A DNA stretch of 64,000 bases, from contig JBBMOA010000011.1 of NCBI GenBank assembly GCA_037954235.1, positions 27,806,325-27,870,324 on the forward strand, read 5' to 3'. Shown here piece by piece: positions 45,601 to 56,329 of this stretch. The notes beneath the pieces were generated by a model. The model was not told the origin of the DNA, did no database searches, and saw only the letters and a list, made by a program, of their open reading frames with translations. The translations under genes and the position numbers were made by a program. Source of the DNA: Aulostomus chinensis (lineage: Eukaryota > Chordata > Actinopteri > Syngnathiformes > Aulostomidae). How positions within the stretch are numbered: the first letter of the stretch is position 1; every line of letters begins with the position of its first letter.

Positions 45601-48600
45601 GCGGTAGTTGCGGTTGTCATTGGAAGAACCACTTGAGCCACCTGGAAACAAAACAGATGAAGGTCACATGACTGTAAGTTCCCTGATGGGAGCCCAGATT
45701 GTTGATGTGGTGCATGCGTTTACCAGAGCTAGAGACAGAGCTAGTAGTGGAGGTTGAATGGGAGTGGTCCATGGCAGGAGAGGTGGATGTCGATGAACTG
45801 GTGTTGGTTCCTTCATCTGTGGTCTTCTTGAAGAAATTGTGCTGCAGGGCGTAGAATGGTGTGATGCGGCTTTTAGGGTCATAGTCCAGCATGCGCAGGA
45901 TCAGGTCTGGAAGAGAAGCAATCAGGACAAGATGAGGATATTTGGTTTTGATCGCAGGATGTCAGAAGCCTTCAACAACAGTGAGTGTTATGAAAACAGA
46001 TGCAGGGGGAGGTGAGACGGACGTGATCTCTGTGGCAGCTGCTCTGGTCTGCGTCCTACAGGAGGATCCAGGCTACAGGGACACTACCAGCATGAGCCGT
46101 CTCACTCTGTCCCATCAAGGCACTTGGAAGAATGCTTGAAGACAAATCTGTGCTCCCTTCATGTTCATCTGTCCATGGTTGGAGTGTCTGTCCATGGTTG
46201 GAGTGTCCATGGTTGGTGTGTCTGTCCATGGTTGGAGTGTCTGTCCATGGTTGGAGTGTCCATGGTTGGAGTGTCTGTCCATGGTTGGAGTGTCTGTCCA
46301 TGGTTGGAGTGTCCATGGTTGGAGTGTCCATGGTTGGAGTGTCTGTCCATGGCTGGAGTATCCATGGTTGGTGTGTCCATGGTTGGAGTGTCTGTCCATG
46401 GTTGGAGTGTCTGTCCATGGTTGGAGTGTCCATGGTTGGAGTGTCTGTCCATGGTTGGAGTGTCCATGGTTGGAGTGTCTGTCCATGGTTGGAGTGTCCA
46501 TGGTTGGAGTGTCTGTCCATGGTTGGAGTGTCCATGGTTGGAGTGTCTGTCCATGGTTGGAGTGTCTGTCCATGGTTGGAGTGTCCATGGTTGGAGTGTC
46601 TGTCCATGGTTGGAGTGTCTGTTCTTAGCTATCATGCTTGTAGGAGTGTACTGTAGTTCTCTAATGACCACCAGATGGCAGCAAAGCTTCACTCTTCACT
46701 TCATTCTATCTTGAGATGCAATCACAGATCAATAACAATGTAATAACAATCAAACATTCTTGTTTGAGCTCCATCTTGTGCCCTTGTGGTTCTGATTAAA
46801 TCTTCCTCCACACTGCAAACATTTTCAACTGTTAAACCTAAAAAACATAGTTTAGACACCAAATTAAATCATTTTTGCCTACAACCTCATTAGTTTGCTT
46901 CACTTTCAAAAGCTAAGTTGAAAAATTTCGACTGCTGACTCTAAATTCATCCAGCAGTCAACACAGACGGGGTTTGCGTGTGAACTGCAGAGAAAACAGC
47001 CTTGGAGCAACGCCACACTCCTCCAGTCCAGCCCTCGCTGCCCCCCAGTTGAGCTTAGTTTCTCTTCAAGAGCACAACAGCGATGACACCTGTCAATAAA
47101 AACATGACCTGCTTCTTGGTGAATAAACGACAACAATAATTATAATAATATTAATAATGATCTTGGTGTTGGCACTGGCCACACTGGAACTCCCTCACCA
47201 TTACCCAGTAAGATAAAGGCCCGTCAATCCCTCCCCATCAACAAAGGTAACAGTGGCCTCTGCTGCCAAAAGTGGGAATTACATCGGAACGACAGAGGCA
47301 CCTCACAGTTCAAGCAGTGGAGAACCTCTATTTGAAGAACAGCAAACTTTGACCTGAGCCTGGGGATACAATAAGGCCACAACAGGAAGTGACATCATAA
47401 TATAATAACATAATAATCATAATATCTGCTCGCCGGCATCAGAAGGAGGCCTCAGGATTTGTCCTACCTGTGAAGGTCACACCAGGTGTTTAGGGGACTC
47501 GTCTATTCCTCTAAGTACAACTGCTGGCTACTGAATTGGAAACACAATCTTCACAAACCAATGGCCAAAGGGCTGGTTTACCTTTAAACTTCAGGTAGTC
47601 ACAGGGGGCGTGTCCTGGCTCCCCTGATCTCCGCCCCCCCGGACCCCCAGTTTCAACACCTAAAATCTCATGAAGACGCCGTGTGGCTGGGGGCTTGTAC
47701 TCCTGGAAAACACACACACACTCACACGTGAGCAAACATGAATTCAGAAACCTCCATAATCTTCCATAAACACGATGAAGGAGAAAAACTGTATCGGTGA
47801 AGTGGATGTGGCTTCTGCGACAGCCAGAAGTCACCATATTTGGACGTGGTGGAGGAAAGCTACGCCTCTATCCTGACAGTCACACACTCTGAACCCCCCC
47901 GCATTACTGAAGAAGTCCCACAGCTGGAGATGGAGATCGTTAGTTAAATGTTTGCTGAGGTCATCAGGTGAGTTTGTGCTGGTCTCACATTGACCTCTCT
48001 TTGCAACTCGTAGAGTCGCCCCCTGCTGACCATTAGAAAGAAAGCAGACACAGGACTCTTAATCCTGGTTTATGCTACTGCGTCGTGTCGGCGCCATACT
48101 TACGCTGTTGACGTCAACCCTTACGCAGACCCTACGCAGACCCTACGCCGTAGCCTGACGTGCACCTCCAAAAAATCCTGACTATGCGTCGCGTCGATGC
48201 GTCGTGACGTGAACGTCAAGGACTGTGATTGGTCCGCTCAGAGAAGGTTGCCGAATGCATGAAGAGGGCTGCGTCCGAATTGCCAAGTGCCAACCTACGT
48301 CCTCCTGCTACGACCTACCGCTACAGCCTACTCCTACAGCCTGAACACGGCGGCACCATTCAGACACCCTAAGATTGGTGGTGAAGCACGACCTCTGCTG
48401 GCAGAGCACAGATACCGCAATTAGGTAGACAGCACCAATGAAAGCCCCACCTGCTGGCCTGACTGTGGTACTGCACTCCACTCTGAACGCACCTTTCCCT
48501 CATTCTCTATTATTAAGCACATGAACGCACCTTTAGTCATCAACAACGACTATAAATGTTGGTGTTCATCAGAATGGAGACTGTTGGTGGCGCTAACTTG

Positions 48601-49485
48601 GCTTGAGGGTCCACAAGTTTTTAGGGGACAAAGAAGAAGTCCGCGGTGCATTGTGGGCCATAGGTTGCTCCGTAGGATGCACCTGAACCGACCTACAATG
48701 TGGGCGTGTTTAGGCTGGAATTTAGGTTGAGAAGTAGGTCGCTACTCACGCCAGTTGTGGTTTGGGACAGCCTACCACCTGCTCTGAGACCTACCATCAG
48801 AACTACTTGGCTATTCAGACGCAGCGGAGGTGGAAGAACCTCCGCGACAAATATGTGCGTCTCTGGAAGAAAATGGCCACAAGAAGCCATGTTTGTCATG
48901 TTCAAAGTTGACAGTTTGATTCGTGACAGCCAACAGTCGTTCAAAGAAAAACACTGGACTTTCTGTTGTAAATAGTTTTGTTTTGGATCTGTCAAGAGCC
49001 CCCGAAACCATACAAAGACACAGCCACACCCCCTAGTGGCTTGGCGGTGAATTGCAGAGCAACACGTTCCCTCAACGCAGAAGTTCAAATGCTCAATGAC
49101 GGCGTAGGGTCTACGCCATCGCCACGCCGTCGCCGCAACGCAGAAGCATAAACCAGGCCTCAGGTAGTTTCAAGTCCTGGAATCTTTACCTCCACTAAGG
49201 AGCTCATGTTAAGACTGTCCTAGGTTCAGTGCTCTTCAGGAGCATAATTCAAGCAGTTTAACGTTCCTAAATAAAAAAACCTGACAGTAACAATATCTTT
49301 GTAAAGATACGTGATCAAAAACGTGGAACAGAGAAACCCGGTACCTTCTTGATGTCCTTGTTCTTCTTCACTGTCCACAGACCATCTGACAGCTTGTCAA
49401 AATACTTCCTGGCTTTAGGAGCTGCATCCAGCATGTGGCTAGGTGGGACCCCCAGAACCTCCACAATCTTATTCATCTGGTCAAC

Positions 49486-49556
<71 letters not shown>

Positions 49557-52166
49557 CACCTATTGTCTTGTTGATGATCTCTGCTGAGTTCTTAAAGCTC
49601 ATACTTTAACTGGTTTGGGTCTGGTATTTGCCCCCAGCATGCTGGAAAAGAAGAAGAGGAAACTCCGATTCTGGATGGAAGGTGTGTTAGCAAAAAGCTG
49701 GGCCCACTGTGCTAGAACACCGTCCACGCTCCTGGACACCGAACTAACTGGAGACACACAGAAGCTGAGATCTGTGTCCAGCTTCAACTGAGCTCAGCTA
49801 GAGGTGATGGGCTGCTTCTCAGTTTCCTCCCTCTAGTTCGTGGACTCGCTGTGTTTCAGGCAGGCAACAAATTAGCACTTTTAATTTGCCCCGGTTTGCT
49901 TTAACACTCTCAAGTTCCCCGAACAGTAAAAAAAAAAAAGTCACATGATCACATCTTCAATGATGGTACTGTGCAAGTCTGGCATTGTTCCGTCCTTCCC
50001 ACCCCTGAGAATTCGAGGTTCGTTCGACACAGAACAAGAGCTCAGGTGGCAGAGGGAGGTCGGACTCCAAGGTCAGTAATGTCCACATGAGGACAACTCA
50101 GCTCTCCCTCTCTGTGCTGACTAAATATGGGTGGGTGTGAATCTGGACTAAAACTGGATCAGGACCCAGCTCTTACCTCATTGGAGCCGCTGAAGAGGGG
50201 CTCTCCTGTGTGCATCTCCACCAGGATGCAACCCAGAGACCACATATCGATGGCCAGGTCGTACGGCATTCCCAACAGAACCTCTGGGGAGCGGTAGAAC
50301 CTGCTCTGGATGTACTGATAGATCTGAGGAGAGGACGACAGAGACAAAGATGACGAAAGGATACACAGCGTTTGTAAAAACATCAACAAACATGAAGGTA
50401 AAGATGATTTTAGGGCGTTGATTCTCTGCCAGGTGTTCGACCCGGCGGCTCACCCTCTGTCCGAGCTGACAGGAGGATCCGAAGTCCACTATCTTGATGG
50501 CAGATCTCTTGGGATTACACAGCAGGATGTTCTCTGGTTTCAAGTCGCAGTGGATGATTGACAGCTCTGGAGTGGCCAGGAATAATAAAGCTGAGGACAC
50601 AGAGGAGATTCCTGTCATCAGCAGCATCAGGACCCTCTGAGTGAAGCCTGACCACTGAGAGGTGCACAGGCAGCTTCTGCTTTGAGAACATGGACAGTTT
50701 ATACGATCTCTGTCTGGAGACTGTGGCTGCAGTCAGACTGGGACTGCAAAACTGACTCCAGGTTTGATGAGGGCCTTCATTTTGTGTTCAATGAAAATCC
50801 TTCCCCTGGCTTTTTTGCCCCCCCCCCCCCCCCCCCATCATCACATGACGAACTGCAGCCCAAAAACTTACATTGTCAAAGAAGCAGCTGTAAATGACCA
50901 GATAAATACCTGGTTTCACCAGCATGACGGTGTCTGCCCAGGAAACATGGGGAAGGGTCACATGACCAAAATCTTTCATGTTATTTTCATTCAGGTGAGT
51001 AGAGGGAACGCTGGGTCTCCTCCATCTGAGGTTCTCCACCTGCTCTTTGTGTAAAGGGCCTTCAGGTGGCTTTTGCTGTGGTCTGGCGTGATATAAATAA
51101 AGATTGGTTGACTGATAGCGGGGCTAACCAGCAGGGGCGGGGCTGACTAGTGCAAGTCTGGGTCACTTGCTGTCACATGGTGGGGGCGTCATGCAGGTTC
51201 AGTGCTACGGGCTAACGTGAATGCTAATCAAGTGCCTTCCTTGCTTTCTGTCTCAAGCACAAACCCAAACAGGTAAAACTGATAAGACTCTGGCCCAACA
51301 GCAACCCAGCGCCGGCTTCCCCTCATCTCATGCTCCATGATGTCAGTGTCCGTGGTGAAGAGAACCACCAAAGACTCAACTGAAGAAAGATGGGAGGGAG
51401 AGCCGGACATGAACCCCACCCACACCAGCAGAACTGATCTTCTCTCGTAATGTTTATTTTTCATGTACCGTGATAACCGTGAAGAGTAGTGGCCAGCGAC
51501 AAGGAAAGAAGGACAAGACGGAGGAGAGCGAGTTGATCCAGTAGAGCTCGTCCCTGAGAGAGGAGCTGTGTCTGCTCTTTGTGGAGATTTTTGGGTTAAA
51601 AAAATCAAACCAACAGATTTTTAACTGCAAATCTTGTTGAGCTTCAGGCAACGGAGGCAACACCGGCCAGTTGCTCAACAGCCCACAGGGACTGGAGGTC
51701 AAGGACTGCCCCAGATTACAGGGAGCGGCAACAGCGTCCGCTGATGTTGGTGAAGAAGTGAAGCCCAAGAGCGGTCAGACGTCGACTATGAGATTATAGA
51801 CGCCTGTCCGAGGACCTGGTCCCGCCACACGCGGTCCATAGGAATGACTTCCGGTTTACCAAACTGCATCGTCCCGGCATGATGGCGACAACACACAAGC
51901 CTCTGCTGTACCATGAGTTTAATATTCTACGGACTACAGCTGACAGAATGAACTGTCACAAACTCCAAAGGAATTCACGCGTTCATGTTTGAGCAGGCCC
52001 ACCTGTACAGAGCTGCTGTGCGAATTTCCTGGTGAGGTTGAGGGAGACTCCTCTGAAGTTGGTGTTCCTCAGCAGATCGTACAGGTTGTAGCTCAACAAC
52101 TCAAACACCAAACAAAGATGGTTCCTAAACATAAAGTGACGCTTCAGGTGGACTGCACAGAGACAG

Positions 52167-52218
<52 letters not shown>

Positions 52219-53028
52219 CAACACGCGCACACACACAGATGGGAGACAGGGAAGAAGGTTAGGATAAACAGTGAAACAACAATCAGGTCAAGCACATGAA
52301 GACACATTATATTAAAGTCATTTTAATCAATTTATTTCTAACCCAGAACGCATCAGCTCATCTTCACGCGTCGGCTGAGGTTTTCATTCTTATTCCCTCC
52401 TCCTGCTACGCTCCTGTGTGTGTTTAGGTCCTAGCACGGCTAAGTGGCTCCTTGGTGCTTGCAGGAGGCCGGTGCTCCATAGTGAGCCACTTTAGTGCCT
52501 GAACACTGTCACCACCCTCGAGAAGGCTGGTTCAAAATGTTATTTAGTATAATAGGTTGGTAATTGTTTTAAGTAACAAATTGCCTGCATTTACATTGAA
52601 CTCTTCTACTTTAACAGCACTCCAAACCCTTCACCGCGTTTCCTCTCCCACCCGCTCGTGTCCACCCAGACAGTTTTACACGGTAGCCAAACTGTGTAAT
52701 CACACACGTGTGGCACAGAGAGGATATTCCCTCATATATGATACAGAAGCGGCTTCACAGCCCCCCCCCCCCTTTAACTATCAGCGCGTGATGTGACTGG
52801 TCAGGTTTGAGAGCCCAGGACAGCTGCTGGATGGAACCGTTGTGGCCCCGCTGGAGTCAACAGAGGGTTAAACTGTTGTGTGCTCCTGTGCAGCCGTGGG
52901 GCAGCCAACAGGGTTTCCTTCATCCCGGGGAATCAAGGTCCTGGAGCAGAGCGCTCCACTGAGCACCGTCCCACAGAAACAGGAGCAGGTTCTATGTGGC
53001 CCAGTGACCCCCCCCCCGCCCATTGTAA

Positions 53029-53087
<59 letters not shown>

Positions 53088-56000
53088 TGTCCATCTTACC
53101 TATGTAATATTTCATCTCAGTGTCATGCTTGTTCATGAGCTCCAGCAGGCGAAGTTCAATCTGTGCCTGGTTTAGAAACGCCTTTTTGTTCTTAATGATC
53201 TTGATGGCAACCCACTCCTGCTCATGGTGGTCGTAGGCCTTCACCACCTGCACAGACGGCGGACAGACCCTGTATCAGCCGGCGATCCCTCACTGTCACT
53301 CTGCTCACTCAATTTCCAGTGCATGCTGACTTTGAACCGTCGAGTATAGAATTAGTGTCAGCAACAGCGTCTGCTCTGATGGAGGTTAATGGAGACGAGG
53401 ATCAAAGGCAGTTCTAGCACGTGAGGCTCTGAGGCCAGGCGGTGCTGTTGTGTACAATGTACAGATGCATCTGATGTTTGGAAACCAGACACGTCCTGCA
53501 CAATCGCCTGACTACTGCTGTAAAACTAACAGCCATGTTGGAGATCGACAGGTTGTCAGTCACCTGTTCCTAACTGGACAAACCACCAAAGATATTAAAC
53601 AATTAGACGCAAACATGTTTGGTTCAGTCCTGATCAATGCAGACACCTGAAGAAGGAACTGAGGGGATCTGTTCCCAGATCTGCCTATTACCTGTCCGAA
53701 GGAACCCTTCCCAATCAGCGAGTCTATCTCATAGCGGTCCAGCCACTTTTCTCCGTTTTTGACAATATAGTCATAGTTGTCATCGTCATAGCCGTCGTTG
53801 TAGACTTTTCTCTCCTTCTTGGTGCTGCTGTCTTCAGGAGGGACCTGCTGGGCCCGCCGCTTCTTCTTAGTATAGTACACCTGGAGGGAGGTACAGGTGA
53901 GGAGACGGGAGCCTGGTCAAGTGCGTGCACCTCTAACAATCACCAGTTCACAGTGGTTTGGTCCACCTCAAGTTGTTTGATTTTAAAGGACTATAGACTA
54001 ATGAGAATCTTTTCTATGCTGACAGAAGTGCCCCTCGCGGTGACCTCTGAGGTCAGCTGACCACAGAGGTCACCGCAAGTGTTCTTCCACATCTCACTTT
54101 GGTTGATTTCTTCAGGAAGACTGCAGCCTCGATCCAAACCCAGCCAGTAACTCCACCACTGCTCTGGAGCCAGTCTGACTTGACCCCAGAACCCTGCTGC
54201 AGACACACAACTGCCCCTGAACCCCCGCGTGAGCTGTACCTCATTGATGTGCTTGTAAGTTTTGATGAGGTCAACAGAGAGTTTCCTCAGTGGGGCGCTG
54301 GCAGGGTCTCTGAAACTAGGGGGGATCCTCCGCTGGAGTATGGTCATATCAGACAGCACCTGCAGAGAACCACAACACGTGATCACACACACACCACACA
54401 CCCTGCCCCGAACGACTGAGACAACGGCCATGTTGGATGTGACCGACAGATGGTCACTACCATGAATGAAAGGAATGAAAACAAGAAATAAGCTTCTACC
54501 AACTGGAGCTTTGGGAAGCGATGTTATGGCCTCTGGTGTGTTCGAGGAGACAGAGACTGACTGATTTGCGGTTTCTTGATATTGTCTCTAAATTAAAAGG
54601 CAGTGGAAAATTCTGTGCCTCAATTCAAACATCTGTCATGCATTTGACCTTTAACCCTCAAACAGGTGCTCCTCCAGAGCAGAGCGAGACGGCGCTTTGG
54701 ACTGATTCACCGCCGACGAGGCTGATTAACACATTCATGACACTGGAACTCCTTTCTGAAGATCAACAACGCCGGCATACTGGGGCCGACATACTGGGGC
54801 CGAGGGGACATGTTGGAAACGTGTGATGGGCCTGATGGGAGTGGGGCACACCCCCAGGGTCATTCCTTCCCCAGTATGGAAGCGCAGCAACACTGGACAG
54901 CCCCGAAACCTCAGAAACCTCAGTGTTCAGGACAGCCGGCTTCAGGGGTTCACTTCCCAGCATCCCCAGTTAACCTCACCTGCTTTCTTACCCAGGTAAT
55001 CGGCTCACATCACTCTTTCTCCAAATAAAGGAAACAGTAATAAGTACAAAAGTGTTGATGCTCATTGAGGTGGAGAGCAGAGGGGAACTCAGAGACTCGG
55101 AAGCGTAAGACAAAAATAACTTGAGTGAAAATATGAGAAGAGCTCGTCAAAATGAATCCCCACTCAAGACTGCACTTCCTTGTACAAGTGTGACATCGAT
55201 TGTACTCCTTCCTTTATAGCGAGATACTACTGGCTATCATGGTAATCAATACAACTATTAACAGTTGCGCTGTCTGATTCACAGCTGTCAGACTTTAACA
55301 CCACCGACTCACAGAAAACTGGCAGCTGACGGTCAAACGCACCGGACAATACTGGGCCGTGACCCGGCCACGCTCCGACCCGTTTCCACACTACGACGAC
55401 TGAAGCTAGAAGAAATATCACACACGTCAGAGAAGACTGATTCTGTTCAGTGCTTGTCTATTTAGCCTGGACAGCACATACAATCAAGATAGCCTCACCC
55501 ACTGGTACTGTTAGGACCAATCGAACGCCTCGTTCTGTGAGTGCGGTGGTAACTTGGTGTAACTGATGGAATGGGATCCAGCGTGAGGGGCTACTTTTGT
55601 CTGTTTTCACCACCAGGTTGTGAAGAATGCAAGCATGGCAACCCCATAGTAGCCACGTAGCCCACTTGTAGCCTGTTTGCTTGTTGTTGCTAGCACCCTT
55701 TCCTGGCCTACCCAGAATCCTACACTGTACTGCACAAATGCAGTAGATGCGGCTTTATTTTTGTAAAAGATCCAAGTTTCCACTTTGGCTTGTTGGAGAT
55801 ATTGTACGTTTGTGCTCTACCACGGAGACCGACTTTTTGACACCCCTGTCATTTTTAGTCATTCTTATTTGGTAAGTGGGTCAGATTTAGGCTGCTTGGC
55901 TGCTTGCCTTCCCACCTACAGGTTTCTGATCTAATTAGAGACTGAGAATGAAAACGACTTATCAATGAAGAAAGACTCAGTAGAAGGAGGTATATTTTGA

Positions 56001-56225
56001 GGTCTTGCAAACATGCTCCTATCACTCCGACTCACTACCATACAGACACACGGCTCAGGTCCAACACACACATCAGGTCTGCAGCATCGCTACGACCGTC
56101 CACAGGTCCAACAGGTGAGCCATAGATCAGCTCCTGTGTGTGAGTGTGTGTTTTACCTGCTGCTGCTCGGCCATGGAGTGGATGGAGCTGAAGGAGGGGT
56201 GTGTATGTGTGTGCTGGCTGGTCAT
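42631..56225 (-). CDS. dyrk1b: Dual-specificity tyrosine-phosphorylation-regulated kinase 1B, 12 coding exons, 674 aa
   Basis: DYRK1B (Mirk) is a nuclear Ser/Thr kinase that autophosphorylates its activation-loop Tyr. Coding exons: 56157-56225, 54240-54359, 53692-53880, 53100-53247, 52003-52152, 50454-50590, 50177-50323, 49345-49485, 47582-47702, 45724-45906, 45538-45641, 42631-43146. Total 2025 bases in phase. Domains: DYRK-homology box KLSVDLIKTYKHINE (about 49-63), basic NLS KKKRR...KKERK, kinase about 113-430 with LIGKGSFGQ (118-126), Lys142, HCDLKPEN (239-246), DFG (261-263) and the YQY loop (273-275). A fixed offset of 46 relates these to DYRK1A Lys188, Asp287 and Tyr321. SSSGGSSGSS-DNRNYRYSNR matches DYRK1B rather than DYRK1A, and no poly-His is present. 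The C-terminus is Gln/Gly/Pro-rich. The start at Met (56225) is chosen for MTSQHTHTHPSFSS. The frame remains open upstream through poly-Ser to 56323, so an N-terminal extension is possible. Confidence 0.95.
43190..43735. repeat. (CTCACTCCCTCC)n minisatellite in last dyrk1b intron
   Basis: About 545 bases of CTCACTGACTCACTCCCTCC-type tetramer blocks beginning 40 bases upstream (transcript sense) of the last exon. Its transcript strand is GA-rich. Confidence 0.95.
44760..45370 (+). mobile_element. LINE 3' fragment with 121-bp internal duplication
   Basis: Plus-strand frames read TELLVPYDPARTLHSQDAG, FLLVPRVL and QAPLLWNRLPVSVQDPDP (with breaks), the C-terminal end of a CR1/L2-type RT ORF. This is the same general clade as the fragment at 3360-4720. 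About 121 bases (44812-44932) are repeated directly (44933-45053), nearly identical. It is inserted antisense to dyrk1b in its last intron and carries no intact domain. The remainder of that intron (43740-44760) shows nothing. Confidence 0.75.
46165..46625. repeat. Two-length minisatellite (15/19 bp) in dyrk1b intron 9
   Basis: GTCCATGGTTGGAGT (15) and GTCTGTCCATGGTTGGAGT (19) alternate irregularly about 27 times. All three plus frames and the minus frames look open only because of composition. CCATGG palindromes recur in every unit. Confidence 0.95.
46668..46681 (+). promoter_or_regulatory. Exact CTCF-consensus motif beside the minisatellite
   Basis: CCACCAGATGGCAG fits CCASYAGRKGGCRS at every position. 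It lies about 45 bases from the end of the 15/19-bp array. The following 46690-47560 is AT-rich with no recognisable feature. Confidence 0.45.
48064..49157. mobile_element. Harbinger-like element, interrupted, with MADF/Myb-like remnant
   Basis: The ends CCTGGTTTATGCTACTGCGT and (inverted) CCTGGTTTATGCTTCTGCGT form good terminal inverted repeats, followed inside by GTCGCGTC/GACGCG-type subterminal words. The plus-strand frame at about 48826-48890 reads RRWKNLRDKYVRLWKKM, the signature of the MADF/Myb-like protein carried by PIF/Harbinger transposons. The rest has stops. Nearly half of the length is another element (48268-48825) inserted in it. Target duplication is not clear. Confidence 0.7.
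48268..48825. mobile_element. 558-bp TIR element (MITE), copy 2, nested
   Basis: Same element as at 30304-30862, differing by a few substitutions and one- to two-base indels. Ends are GCTGCGTCCGAATTGCCAAG and CTTGGCTATTCAGACGCAGC. It interrupts the Harbinger-like element just before the MADF-like codons, so it inserted later. Confidence 0.85.
49488..49553. repeat. (CA)33 abutting dyrk1b exon 8 acceptor
   Basis: The transcript reads (UG)n-UAG and then exon 8 (49485); only three bases separate the tract from the exon. Confidence 0.95.
50819..50836. repeat. Poly-C tract in dyrk1b intron 5
   Basis: A run of about 17 C on the plus strand (poly-G in the transcript). The surrounding intron, 50600-52000, otherwise holds no recognisable element. 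Confidence 0.9.
52170..52212. repeat. (CA)n upstream of dyrk1b exon 5 acceptor
   Basis: About 21 CA units 18 bases from exon 5 (52152). In the transcript this is (UG)n ahead of CUGUGCAG. Confidence 0.95.
53031..53086. repeat. (GT)n just past dyrk1b exon 4 donor
   Basis: About 27 GT units on the plus strand, so (CA)n in the transcript beginning some 15 bases past the exon 4 donor (53100). Confidence 0.95.
54037..54076. other. 40-bp near-perfect palindrome with AGGTCA half-sites, dyrk1b intron 2
   Basis: GCGGTGACCTCTG, A, GGTCAGCTGACC, A, CAGAGGTCACCGC: two 13-base arms around a 12-base inner palindrome, with just the flanking A/A unpaired. It contains four TGACC/GGTCA words in both orientations. 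Function is not known. Confidence 0.8.
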
Positions 56226-56323
56226 GGCTGGCTCAGCGAGGGAGAAGCCCTGGGCAGTGGAGGAGGAGGAGGAGGAGGAGGAGGAGGAGGAGGAGGTGGG
56301 CGGACATCCTGAGCTGCTTACAC
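56226..56323 (-). other. Upstream part of first visible dyrk1b exon, open poly-Ser frame
   Basis: The exon begins after TTTCTCAG at 56324 and runs in frame through a (TCC)n tract (12 Ser) and AQGFSLAEPA to the chosen Met. No in-frame stop occurs before the splice site. It is 5' UTR if Met56225 is used, or coding if an upstream exon supplies a start. Confidence 0.5.
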
Positions 56324-56329
56324 CTGAGA

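Noticed and set aside
46056..46714. Several overlapping 150-196-codon frames on both strands
   Set aside because: All are readings of the 15/19-base minisatellite.
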